The notes beneath the pieces were generated by a model. It ran no database searches. It saw only the letters and a program-made list of their open reading frames with translations, and was not told the DNA's origin. DNA of 64,000 bases from Mactra quadrangularis (lineage: Eukaryota; Mollusca; Bivalvia; Venerida; Mactridae), in assembly GCA_025267735.1 (NCBI GenBank), contig CM046307.1, positions 4,883,258 to 4,947,257 of the forward strand. Direction: 5' to 3'. A program made the translations under genes and the position numbers. Below, piece after piece: positions 50,665 through 59,099 of the stretch. Each line of letters starts with the position of its first letter. The stretch's first letter is position 1.

Positions 50665-53322
50665 CTATGTACATGTACTTTGAATCTCATGAGGCAGGAT
50701 TGCATAGAACAAATGATGGGCATGAGGGATTATCCCTGAAGTGCACAAATGCATGAGATCTTTATACTTTTCAAAAGAAATTTTTGAGTACTCTTTGTGC
50801 AATGTGTTAAGTGTAACATCTTCAGCATTAATGACAGTGTTTGATTTTCTCTGCCTATGAGCTAAATCTAAATAATGCACCGGACCTTCATAATCATATT
50901 TGATAGCCACAATATTTGGATTAATTGCCTCAATTTTGAATGATCGAACATTAGGCCAATGAATAGGGTTTTTTTCAGAATCAATATGGAAATTTTTAAG
51001 TAAATTTCTAATAGCTTTAAAATCAAAAAAATTTGGCAAGTCCATCTCTTTAACATTGTAAGGGTTTTTTCGACGAGCTGTTCTGATAACAGTGGCCCAC
51101 TGGGCAGTAGTGTAAACACTGATCAGGCGACTTGCTTGTTCTATACTAGCATGGACCGAGTCGTTTTCATTCTGGGTATGGCCCTTTTCTAAATATTTTT
51201 GTTCCACAGATTCTAATTTTAATTTTTGGATGGCATACCATAGCATTGCTACATACTGCTTATTCTTATTTTGGGCCCAACAATTATCTGAATAAAATAC
51301 AAAATTTTTCTTTCCATTCTGAGACATTTCATTTAAAAAATTGAATACACAGCTAGATATTTCACATGACCCTCTACCTGAGATGGACTCGTTCCAAAGG
51401 AAGCAGTTAGCTTCCTTTGAACCCAAGTTGTAAATACTGAAATTAAAATTGTTCAAACGGCGCTTATAGTACAAGCTTGATTCAAATGCCTTAGGAGTAA
51501 GTAAAACTTCTTCAAGGTCAAAACAGGCTGCCAAAAAAGAACTGTTAATATTTTCTTGTGCATTTTTTTTGTCTAGCTCTTTGTTTTCTCGAGCAAGGGT
51601 TTTATTTTTAATGTGATCATCATATTTATCTTTCATTTTAATTTTGTCATTTTCCAAAGCATTTTTATAAGAACTGCATAAGTCACATTGATCTTTCAAT
51701 GGCTTTTGGAATGCAATGTTAAAATTTTTATCAAATACATGCCTGTAAATATTTAAAGAGGCTGGTGTAATGTCTTGTTTTGTACATTTGTCTAAATAAA
51801 GCCTGTACATTTGTGCAACACTTAGATCAGGACTTAAATATAATTTGTTTGTATCTTTTCTGCAATAGTGGCTTTCAACTAATGGAAAAGACTTAATATG
51901 TGACATAATGAAATCAATTTTGTCCTGAGGGGTTTTATTTGGTCTATTTGTGTGGGTACCTCTTAAGTCAACATCTACAATTCCTAGTTGAGACTTTTTA
52001 AATGCTGTTTGGACTCTAACAGCATTTATATTTAATGTGTGAAGAAAAAAAGTCTTGCACACTCTTATAACAGTATTATTCAAAGGCAAACTCCACATAA
52101 ATGAAAAATCACGGTTTCTATTACAATTTTGTTTACAACTTTTCTTTTTTTGTGGAGCAGCATATTTTAACAGAAATTGTCTTTGAATGGTCACATCACA
52201 TGACTTCCAGAACCTGTGAAAAATATTTTGTCTATCTTCCTCAGTAAATTTACTATGGCATTTCATTCTACAGCTTAGTCCACACCCTTTTCCAATCTTC
52301 TTTCCTTCATGAATCTTTCCTCTTCTGTCAGTATATCTTTCACCTTTGTTGTTACTTCTTTTAGCTTTATTCCTTTCCCAAGTATCAGGATTTCTTCTTC
52401 TTTTTCTTCCTCGAACAGACTCAAGCACATCTAAACTAGCATCTAACTGTCCAGTCCCACTAGATTCACATACGGTTGACACGGTAACACCAGGTAGAAT
52501 ATCTGAAGCCATAAAACTAGCATCCAACTGTCCAGTACCACTAGATTCACATACGGTTGACACAGTAACACCAGGTAGAATATCTGAAGCCATAAAACTA
52601 GCATCCAACTGTCCAGTACCACTAGATTCACATACGGTTGACACGGTAACACCAGGTAGAATATCTGAAACCATAAAACTAGCATCTAACTGTCCAGTAC
52701 CACTAGATTCACATACGGTTGACATGGTAACACCAGGTAGACTATCTGAAGCCATAAAACTAGAATCCAACTGTCCAGTACCACTAGATTCACATACGGT
52801 TGACACAGTAACACCAGGTAGAATATCTGAAGCCATAAAACTAGAATCCAACTGTCCAGTACCAATAGATTCACATACGGTTGACACAGTAACACCAGGT
52901 AGAATATCTGAAGCCATAAAACTAGAATCCAACTGTCCAGTACCACTTGATTCACATACGGTTGACACGGTAACACCAGGTAGAATATCTGAAACCATAA
53001 AACTAGCATCCAACTGTCCAGTACCACTAGATTCACATACGGTTGACATGGTAACACCAGGTAGACTATCTGAAGCCATAAAACTAGCATCCAACTGTCC
53101 AGTACCACTAGATTCACATACGGTTGACACAGTAACACCAGGTAGACTATCTGAAGCCATAAAACTAGCATCCAACTGTCCAGTACCACTAGATTCACAT
53201 ATGGTAGTTTTGGTAACATCAGGTGGAATATCTGAAGCCTTGTAACTTTGCTCAACTCCATTATTTAAATCAAAATTATCAATCTGATTTTTTTTTATTT
53301 TTAGACAACTTTTTAGCTCTTT
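50665..53322 (-). CDS. DUF7869-like RNase H-fold transposase with N-terminal repeats
   Basis: The open frame runs 885 codons from just after a TAA at 53323-53325; the first in-frame ATG is at 53158-53160. Taking the codon at 53175 as residue 1: residues 1-243 are nine 27-residue repeats. RGRKRRR at 255-261 is a nuclear-localisation-like cluster. Cysteines 298, 302 and 306 form a Cys-rich patch, followed by an IFHRFW segment. SHYCRKD (435-441) and CDLC (497-500) are typical of this transposase-like group. A Lys/Glu-rich, probably coiled segment spans 504-545. The RNase H-like core has Asp553 (FDLE), Asp630 (YSDNC, then QNKN) and Asp672 or Glu679 (GHTQNENDS), a plausible metal-binding triad. 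No internal stop occurs. The neighbouring protease-like frame lies upstream and overlaps by 44 nt; the two may be one gene. The family name is from memory of its motifs, not a search. Confidence 0.82.
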   Translation of the reverse strand, partial: KELKSCLKIKKNQIDNFDLNNGVEQSYKASDIPPDVTKTTICESSGTGQLDASFMASDSLPGVTVSTVCESSGTGQLDASFMASDSLPGVTMSTVCESSGTGQLDASFMVSDILPGVTVSTVCESSGTGQLDSSFMASDILPGVTVSTVCESIGTGQLDSSFMASDILPGVTVSTVCESSGTGQLDSSFMASDSLPGVTMSTVCESSGTGQLDASFMVSDILPGVTVSTVCESSGTGQLDASFMASDILPGVTVSTVCESSGTGQLDASFMASDILPGVTVSTVCESSGTGQLDASLDVLESVRGRKRRRNPDTWERNKAKRSNNKGERYTDRRGKIHEGKKIGKGCGLSCRMKCHSKFTEEDRQNIFHRFWKSCDVTIQRQFLLKYAAPQKKKSCKQNCNRNRDFSFMWSLPLNNTVIRVCKTFFLHTLNINAVRVQTAFKKSQLGIVDVDLRGTHTNRPNKTPQDKIDFIMSHIKSFPLVESHYCRKDTNKLYLSPDLSVAQMYRLYLDKCTKQDITPASLNIYRHVFDKNFNIAFQKPLKDQCDLCSSYKNALENDKIKMKDKYDDHIKNKTLARENKELDKKNAQENINSSFLAACFDLEEVLLTPKAFESSLYYKRRLNNFNFSIYNLGSKEANCFLWNESISGRGSCEISSCVFNFLNEMSQNGKKNFVFYSDNCWAQNKNKQYVAMLWYAIQKLKLESVEQKYLEKGHTQNENDSVHASIEQASRLISVYTTAQWATVIRTARRKNPYNVKEMDLPNFFDFKAIRNLLKNFHIDSEKNPIHWPNVRSFKIEAINPNIVAIKYDYEGPVHYLDLAHRQRKSNTVINAEDVTLNTLHKEYSKISFEKYKDLMHLCTSGIIPHAHHLFYAILPHEIQSTCT
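52447..53253 (-). repeat. 81-bp coding minisatellite
   Basis: Nine near-identical 81-bp units (52447-53175) and one diverged unit upstream (53176-53253) encode LDASFMASDSLPGVTVSTVC followed by ESSGTGQ. The unit length keeps frame. Units 2-3 and 6-7 share the same variants (a Val-to-Met change, then Ala-to-Val in FMVSD), pointing to duplication of a four-unit block. The repeat also leaves the opposite strand open for about 300 codons, which is a by-product. Confidence 0.95.
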
Positions 53323-54346
53323 TTAGTTTGCGCTTCCTATTTCTTTTCCTTTGGTAAGAATCTGAATCTGATGAACTTATTTCTGAAAAGTTATCATTTA
53401 AACATTTTTTCTCATAATGTGACAGTTGAAATTCACTCCCAGAAGAGTTGTTTTCAGAATCAGATTTGTTAATTTCAAATTGTAAAAGTTTTGAAAGTGT
53501 TGCTAATGGCATATTATCTTCTGATAATTCACTTTGGCAATCATTTGAACTAATTGAAGAATGATCAAAATGATCATCAAGAATACTATTTAATTCATCC
53601 GAGCTGTATTGTTCTATTTCTTGTTCTATTTCTTGTTCTATCTGTTTTATTTTCTCATTTTTGTTATCTTCAATGATTTGTAATAAGCATGAATATTCTC
53701 CATCTGACATATCAGAAAAACCTTCAAATTCATCCGATTCAGATGTTACTATATCATTTATAATATCTACATGAGTAGCTTCAAATGGTAAATTTGTGCA
53801 TTCGGTATCTCCCATACAAGTTGTTAATTTTTCTAAGAACAAGATCAAGTTTTCAATGCTAGTGTGTGATGTTAGCACTGCTGTCCCATTAGCATCTATC
53901 ATACCATCTCGGTTTCTTGCATGGGGGTCAAATACAAAGTATGTATTGTTCTCTTTGATAATTGATTTGGTGTAGCATTTAATAGTCAAGAACACAAATT
54001 TTTCAATTTCCCTGACTGTTTGATTTAAACTTACGTAAGGCTTGGATGGGCTAAGATTTGGAATTGAACCTGCATCAGATTTTAAAACTTTCAATTCACA
54101 ATTGTCCCACTGGTATGGAAGGTCATCAACCAGTAAATACTCTTCTGTCAGTCCATTCATTTTCACATTGTAATATATATTATCTCCTTTAGTTAAAATC
54201 TCATCTAGGTCTTTTTGAGTCCATTTCGAGACGTTCTTGACAGTAGAATGATAAATCATTGCTGCATAGCTATTTGCTACACACTGCCTACCATGACCAA
54301 AGTATTTTGAATGGCTTTGATGACTGGATGCGAGTACCGCCAACAT
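53279..54346 (-). CDS. C76-like deubiquitinase-fold protein of the transposon
   Basis: The frame is open from 54412, but residues before the Met at 54344-54346 look like the end of an intron, so that Met was chosen. It gives about 355 residues. From that Met, GRQCVANS supplies a candidate catalytic Cys at residue 22 (codon 54281-54283). YLLVDDLP follows near residue 70, and FDPHARN gives Asp140 and His142 (53921-53929), then GTAVL. A Cys near the N-terminus with a late Asp-x-His is the active-site layout of herpesvirus-tegument-type ubiquitin proteases (peptidase C76 family); similar domains occur in eukaryotic mobile elements. After residue ~200 come an acidic Ser/Asp/Glu-rich stretch, a short EIEQ repeat, and a strongly basic tail (RKRNRKRKLKRAKK). 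Ubiquitin cleavage is inferred, not shown. The end overlaps the transposase frame. Confidence 0.78.
   Translation of the reverse strand: MLAVLASSHQSHSKYFGHGRQCVANSYAAMIYHSTVKNVSKWTQKDLDEILTKGDNIYYNVKMNGLTEEYLLVDDLPYQWDNCELKVLKSDAGSIPNLSPSKPYVSLNQTVREIEKFVFLTIKCYTKSIIKENNTYFVFDPHARNRDGMIDANGTAVLTSHTSIENLILFLEKLTTCMGDTECTNLPFEATHVDIINDIVTSESDEFEGFSDMSDGEYSCLLQIIEDNKNEKIKQIEQEIEQEIEQYSSDELNSILDDHFDHSSISSNDCQSELSEDNMPLATLSKLLQFEINKSDSENNSSGSEFQLSHYEKKCLNDNFSEISSSDSDSYQRKRNRKRKLKRAKKLSKNKKKSD
53288..53296 (-). other. A9 run at the junction of the two transposon frames
   Basis: Nine consecutive A residues on the coding strand lie inside the 44-nt overlap (53279-53322). The protease-like frame stops a few codons after the run, whereas the transposase frame is open through it. 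Loss of one A would place both in a single frame. This may be an assembly or sequencing slip, a real inactivating mutation, or a recoding site. Confidence 0.6.
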
Positions 54347-54347
54347 T

Positions 54348-54360
54348 CTAAAAATTACAA
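54348..54360 (-). promoter_or_regulatory. Candidate 3' splice site before the protease-like exon
   Basis: On the minus strand a T-rich tract (TTCTTTTATTTGTAATTTTTAG) ends in TAG immediately before AATGTTGGCG. The residues upstream are hydrophobic, unlike the protein that follows. This suggests an upstream 5' exon, which was not found. Confidence 0.45.
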
Positions 54361-54412
54361 ATAAAAGAATAGTTGTCACAAGGTGTGTGATTTGTGTGAT
54401 AACAAATAGCAA

Positions 54413-54817
54413 CTCTTAATTGCAAGAAAAAAACTCCAAGTATGAGGTCTCTGCATAGTCAATAGTGTGGTTTAAAATAATCAATTAAAGGGTTTTGCCT
54501 GTATGTCACAGATTAAAACTTTGGCTTAAAAAATTAACCAAGCATTGGGCTGCAGGATCCTTGGGTGACTATCAACTTCAAAATTTTGCAACTTTTTACA
54601 CTAGTATTATTAATAAATACTTCTATCCCATAAATACACCACAAAAATTGTTCAACTCAAATCACTCATAATTTATGGTTCTATTTTAGATCTTTATTCA
54701 CCATAAGTAACATTCTCCTAGACCCATTGTATTATTTCCATGGACAAATAAATAATAGTGGGCACCAATTCTGAAAATTCCTCCAGAAGAACAATGTCAA
54801 GACCCTTTTAAGAGTAA
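54413..54817. other. Transposon 5' region, no exon recognised
   Basis: Lies upstream of the protease-like frame and may be intronic. No motif seen. Confidence 0.35.
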
Positions 54818-55103
54818 AAAATATAACGCCGTAGCAACCCATTTATTGGTCATATAACGGCGGTCAGTCAAACTTCTCATTTCTCCTGGAAAGGCTAAAT
54901 CTCTGGATTTAGAAGCACATACTTTCATCAGTGACTGACAACTGGCCTACATAATTTAAAATCATTGGTAGGATGGAGAATGGTCGTAGAAATAATTTCA
55001 TGACCAAGCTCCACGAAAGTATGCCCCGCCTGGGAATTGAACCCGCGACCCCTCGATCAGTAGACTTGCCTGGTACCAACAGAGCTAGCTGGGCGGCTCT
55101 AAT
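54818..55103 (-). mobile_element. SINE-B inside the transposon
   Basis: The minus strand reads head (AGCTCTGTTGGTACCAGGCA, ATCGAGGGGTCGCGGGTTC), body (CATACTTTCGTGGAGCTTGG) and the CCGCCGTTATATGACC module with a GCTACGGCGTTA end. Similar overall to the copy at 60612. Confidence 0.85.
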
Positions 55104-55119
55104 AAGATGTAGCAAATGT

Positions 55120-55412
55120 TTTAAATTATTTATTTATTTGAGCTAATGCCGTGTCAACACAATTTAGGTAATTTTACGGCATTCAGCGCACCTAACCTAG
55201 CTTTCCTGGACCATTGTCTATAACCAGTACTCACCTACCCTTCCAAAACGCCGGAAACTTATCCATGCTATCTAATCAATAGAGGAAAATCAACATTATT
55301 GTCAAATTTTCATGGAAGTATATAACCTCCCCAGGTGGGATTCGAACCTGCACCCCTTTGGCACAAGATTCCAAATCCTAGCACACTACCATCTGCGCTA
55401 TCGACCCGGGTT
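55120..55412 (-). mobile_element. SINE-A inside the transposon, 13-bp target duplication
   Basis: A full minus-strand copy with head AACCCGGGTCGATAGCGCAG and tail (AAATA)n. ATGTAGCAAATGT at 55107-55119 is repeated exactly at 55413-55425. It landed next to the SINE-B head. Confidence 0.92.
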
Positions 55413-55429
55413 ATGTAGCAAATGTAACT

Positions 55430-55936
55430 GACCATGAAGGCTATCCCACAAAATAATAAGTCATTTTTCTATAAAAAGGACCAAATTTGTGTCAATTGTT
55501 GCCTTATCAGTCACTGATTTTGATAACTCACACAACAAAATACTTACAGATTAGAATTCATGACACTGGATTTTTTTTAATACCCCACCCACTTCAAAAA
55601 CACAGATCAACATGTGCTTTTTGACCTTCAACAGCTCATTCAGGTCTTCAAATAATTCATATAACTTTACTTTAACTTTCTAAATGACACATTAAATGTT
55701 TTTGAGTAACTTACCTGCTAATTTATGTTCTTTTCTTCAAAATTCAAAATTAGGTGGTAAACAAACTTTTGTTCTAAGGTCAAGGACAGGTGTTGACCTT
55801 TCTAAGTTTTTTTATAAAATTCATTATTTTTATGTTGAATTATTCCATAATTCTTTCAAAAACATATATTTTTTCATTTTATTGAATAAAATGAAAAAAA
55901 ATTAAAAAAAAATGCACATGGTTATAAATAATTCTT
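55430..55936. other. Transposon interior, non-coding
   Basis: A 69-codon plus-strand frame at 55696-55905 opposes the gene orientation and has no motif. No first exon for the minus-strand gene was recognised. Confidence 0.35.
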
Positions 55937-55978
55937 AGTGCAAAACTAGGCTAAGTCAAGTTAGACTAGTTTTGCACT
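55937..55978. repeat. Subterminal palindrome, right end, inner
   Basis: AGTGCAAAACTAGGCTAAGT faces TTAGACTAGTTTTGCACT, a 42-bp inverted pair of the terminal core motif. Confidence 0.78.
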
Positions 55979-56008
55979 AACATTTATATTGTAAAAAGAA
56001 AAAAAATT

Positions 56009-56051
56009 AGCGCAAAACTCATACTAACTAGACTTAGACTAGTTTTGCACT
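56009..56051. repeat. Subterminal palindrome, right end, outer
   Basis: AGCGCAAAACTCATACTAAC faces GACTTAGACTAGTTTTGCAC; a 43-bp inverted pair of the terminal core. Confidence 0.78.
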
Positions 56052-56193
56052 AACAATTATTAGCAATTTGACTTAGCATGTTTCCTTTAAAATTGAATAA
56101 CTTTATTAATACTAGGAATATAATCAAAATATTTTGGGAGGAAAAGGGGAATTTGACTAGCTTGAAGAATTTGTAAAAAAACAATTTTTGGTA

Positions 56194-56229
56194 AAAATGG
56201 ACTTAGATGAGTTTTGCGACGAGCCATCG
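56194..56229 (-). repeat. Terminal inverted repeat, right
   Basis: Inverse of the left end at 33 of 36 positions, ending GTTTTGCGACGAGCCATCG. It is followed by ATATATAT. Confidence 0.9.
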
Positions 56230-56395
56230 ATATATATTTCATGAATGACAATCTGTAAATACCAATTATTATTCAATAGAAATATACTGACGCGCAAAAA
56301 ACTATACTCTAATATAATACAAATTTTCACATACCAAGTTAAATTCAATGTAGGTATGTTTGGTATCATTCTTTAGCAAAACCTATGTAAATTTC

Positions 56396-56588
56396 AATAA
56401 ATTTCAGTAAATATCTTAAGCATAACTAACGTTTAAAGAGGAAGGCGCGAAAAATAAAACTTGCAAAAGTTCTTTGTTTTTTCTTTGTACTAACTTGGGA
56501 AAAGTGAAGAAAGAACTTCTGCAACTTATACTTTTCGTTCTTTTCTCTTTAAACGTTGATTATGTTTCAGATATTAACTGAAATTTAG
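56396..56588. mobile_element. Long palindrome beside the transposon
   Basis: The left arm (ATTTCAGTAAATATCTTAAG, CATAACTAACGTTTAAAGAG, then ACTTGCAAAAGTTCTTTG) is inverted in the right arm (AAGAACTTCTGCAACTTATA, CTCTTTAAACGTTGATTATG, CAGATATTAACTGAAATTTA). Arms are about 75-85 bp, imperfect, with a short spacer. Foldback or MITE-like, independent of the transposon ends. Confidence 0.75.
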
Positions 56589-56634
56589 TATTGTTTAGTT
56601 TGGATTTATAATTGTTGTCTATTAAAACTGTATC

Positions 56635-56775
56635 ATGACAATGGTAAAGCTGATTAGTATAGTTTACACTAATTTATTTCTCCTCCATTGTGATAAAAGT
56701 TCTAACAACTTGGATTAATCACTGTCGAGTTCGCTTCCTGGTTCCCCGGTACTGAGCTAGAAGAATAAAATGATT
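56635..56775 (+). repeat. Dispersed repeat R1, copy 2
   Basis: Counterpart of 1330-1475; shares GTCGAGTTCGC, CCTGGTTCCCCGGTACTGAG and CTAG-AAGA-TAAA. Confidence 0.5.
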
Positions 56776-57639
56776 TTGGGTGGAATACAGTGGTATTTAT
56801 GAATCCTGTAAAATCGTTTCAAACATCTATAAAATGCATCTTTAATAAAACAAGCTCATTTTACAAGCTTAATTTCACTGTGTTGGAAGCCATCGACTTA
56901 ACAACATTCCCCAGATCAGTGAACTGTTGGTTTCTATTTACATTTATCTATGGGAAGTATATTTATTTGTTTATTTTGCAGCCGACAATATGCCCGACAG
57001 ATGTAAAACAATCGCTGCATGTACTCAATAATAAGTTTAATGGAAAACAGATGAATTAACAGGTACTTATTTCAATTAACTTTTTACCTCATGGTGCCAA
57101 CAGATATACAAGTACATGATTAAAGTAGCTATTTTAATAAAGTGGCTTTAACTATATTTATGATAGGCGGTTCCTCTAAGAAAGATATTTTAGTTCCAGT
57201 GAAATTTGATGTGTTTATGATTCGTTTTGAAAGTACATATTTTATGTTTACAAATCTTGACAAATTTTTTTCTCAGTTTAATAAGAAATAGAATAGATCA
57301 ACCAACAACATAGTTTTGAATTGAATATGGTCATTATTTTTATTAAATGACATGAAACAAATATATATAGAATACAAAACAAAACCATGGAACCATGAAC
57401 AAAATTATTTGAACATGAAACACAAGAAACTGGTTTTTTTTAATATAATTTCAGGTATAAGTTCAGAGATATTCTTCCTAATAGAAAAAAGCTTTATAGC
57501 TGTTTTATCAGGCTTTGTTTGAACTACAAGTATGAAATAGGACTTAGGGTAACAATCCTTACATGTTTAAAAGAGAAGAGCACTCAAAATAAAAACAGAA
57601 AATATAAAAAAAAACATTTATAATGAATTGGCAATATGC

Positions 57640-57870
57640 GTGACATGGTTTCTTTCAGTCTTGTCAATAAACTACAACGACTGCAATCAATCAATGACGA
57701 AATTACATCAAACAAAAAAGTGTTCGTTGGAACTTGCAAAACCGATAATTTCAACCGATAATTAAGTGCCATGGCTAAAACAATTCACTACTCAACGGAT
57801 GAAATCACGACAATTGGATAAACTTCTAAAAAAATTAGTTTCAAGTTTGAGAAATACGAGTAATTAACTG
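57640..57870 (+). repeat. Local repeat F, copy 1
   Basis: Related to 60140-60450 and 61430-61740: ACGACTGCAATCAATCAATG, AAACCGATAATTTCAACC and CAACGGATGAAATC match 61430-61740. The end TAAATAGAATGATGTATTC, just beyond this block, matches the end of the 60140 copy. No coding frame is conserved. Confidence 0.55.
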
Positions 57871-57909
57871 ATTCTATAAATAGAATGATGTATTCCGATA
57901 ACAGAATCC

Positions 57910-58321
57910 GAGGTGCGTTCAACAATGCGAGCGCTCGAGCGAGCGCCTGCTTCGCGATATGTAAGGCTATTGAACGACTCCGAGCGCTGGCTGTAAAATC
58001 CAAGATGGCGGCAAACAGCACATTATTGAAAAAAGCGGATGGGGAAACAATTATTTCTGCTGGTACATGAGATCTTTCACATTTTTATCATTTATCATAT
58101 ATGAATTATTATGATACAATTTACTGTACCAGATAAATTATATTGTATGTATTGTGTGAATGTGTTATGTGGAATAAGTAAAACACACGTTTGAGACCCA
58201 CTTTTTAAGAGAAATTATTTGAGATAAGAATTTTTTTCAACCACCATCTCGCGCGGGCACCCGCGTTCAGAACGAGTGTGCTCGATGTCGCCCTGAGCGC
58301 TCGCATTGTTGAACGCACCTC
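57910..58321. mobile_element. TIR element with a 27-bp exact inverted terminus
   Basis: GAGGTGCGTTCAACAATGCG followed by AGCGCTC at 57910-57936 is exactly inverted at 58295-58321. Outside it, CAGAATCC and the inverse of TGTTCTG suggest the terminus extends a few bases (CAGA...). No target duplication was found. The interior is short and non-autonomous, with CpG-rich ends. A 21-codon ATG-led frame sits near the left end. Confidence 0.78.
58005..58070 (+). pseudogene. Possible first-exon remnant in a TIR element
   Basis: ATGGCGGCAAACAG opens a 21-codon frame (MAANSTLLKKADGETIISAG, Thr, stop). The context CCAAGATGGCGGC matches the YY1 site that often straddles the start codon of animal genes. 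GGTACATGA near the end could be a splice donor. The reading is that a deleted autonomous parent left its promoter and first exon behind. Confidence 0.3.
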
Positions 58322-58357
58322 TGTTCTGACACTAAAGTGAGCTAGACTGGTAGTTTT

Positions 58358-58540
58358 ACCCGGGTCGATAGCGCAGTTGGTAGCGCGCCGGGATTTGGAA
58401 TCTCGTGTCCCGTAGGGGGTACTGGTTGGTATCCCACATGAGGAGATTATACCCTTTCATGCAAATTTGACAATAATGTCAATTTTCCTCCATTGATTAG
58501 ATAATACAATAATATATAAAGTTTCCGGCCTTGTGGATAG
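58358..58540 (+). mobile_element. SINE-A, 3'-truncated
   Basis: Head ACCCGGGTCGATAGCGCAGT is at consensus. Similarity stops after TTTCCGGCCTTGTGGATAG, so the last third, including the tail module, is missing. The B-box is altered (TACTGGTTGGTATCCC). Confidence 0.85.
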
Positions 58541-58904
58541 ACCGGTAATTTCTGTTTTTACTCCTTTTACAACTTGTAGTGTTCAGGAATTACTGCATCA
58601 AAGGATTTCAACAAGTTCGGTTTTATACGCACTCATTTTTAGTGTTAATAAGGACCAAAGTAGAAGTGTGTCTCTTTCTTGTGGTATACTTTGCCCTGAT
58701 AGACAAGAATTTTACTATATGAAAATTTTAATTTATATGTTATAATTTTTGTACTATGTATGTATACTATGCTTAAATAATACTATTTATCTATCTAATA
58801 CGTTTGCGTTCAGTGGAAATGTACATAGTTCAAGTGCGGTTTAAAGTCTGCTTTCATATACATGCTTAGCCAACTTTCCAACCTTGTAACATAAGTTTCA
58901 TAAC

Positions 58905-59090
58905 CCCTGATCATTGAAACCACCTTCAGACAGGCTATCCTTCACAGTACCCATTTACATATGGGTGGAGCGAAACAGTTGTGGGTTAATTTCTTGCTCA
59001 ATGAAATTAGCAGTGCCCCAAGTGGTGTTCGAACCCTGGACCTCTTGATCTCTATGTGGGCGTCCTACACCACTTGACCACTGAGTTCAG
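58905..59090 (-). mobile_element. tRNA-headed repeat of a third type (SINE-C)
   Basis: On the minus strand, AGTGGTCAAGTGGTGTAGGA resembles an A-box arm and CCAGGGTTCGAACACC a B-box/T-arm. A body with TTCATTGAGCAAGAAATTAA and CACCCATATGTAAATGGGTA follows. No acceptor-stem pairing supports a functional tRNA. Confidence 0.55.
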
Positions 59091-59099
59091 ATACTCGGA

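Larger units (their letters stand above)
49702..56229 (-). mobile_element. DNA transposon with deubiquitinase-like and RNase H-like transposase frames
   Basis: Terminal inverted repeats of 36 bp (33 identical) occupy 49702-49737 and 56194-56229. Palindromic copies of the same terminal motif lie just inside both ends. The two long frames in the window (53279-54346 and 50665-53322) lie between them on the minus strand, in the order protease-like then transposase-like. ATAT flanks both ends, but the termini sit in a palindromic ATATCGAT context, so the true end could be CGATGGCTC with an ATAT duplication or GGCTC with an ATCGAT duplication. Two SINEs inserted upstream of the genes. Superfamily is unassigned. 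Confidence 0.85.

Noticed and set aside
52346..53245. 299-codon plus-strand frame opposite the transposase repeats
   Set aside because: It is open only because the 81-bp unit lacks stops in this antisense frame; it ends with the array and has no independent motif. Two minus-strand shadow frames (52443-52685, 52686-53261) arise the same way.
49702..56229. Integrated herpesvirus-like sequence
   Set aside because: The protease-like domain recalls herpesvirus tegument proteases, but inverted termini, the transposase and the absence of any other viral gene indicate a transposon.
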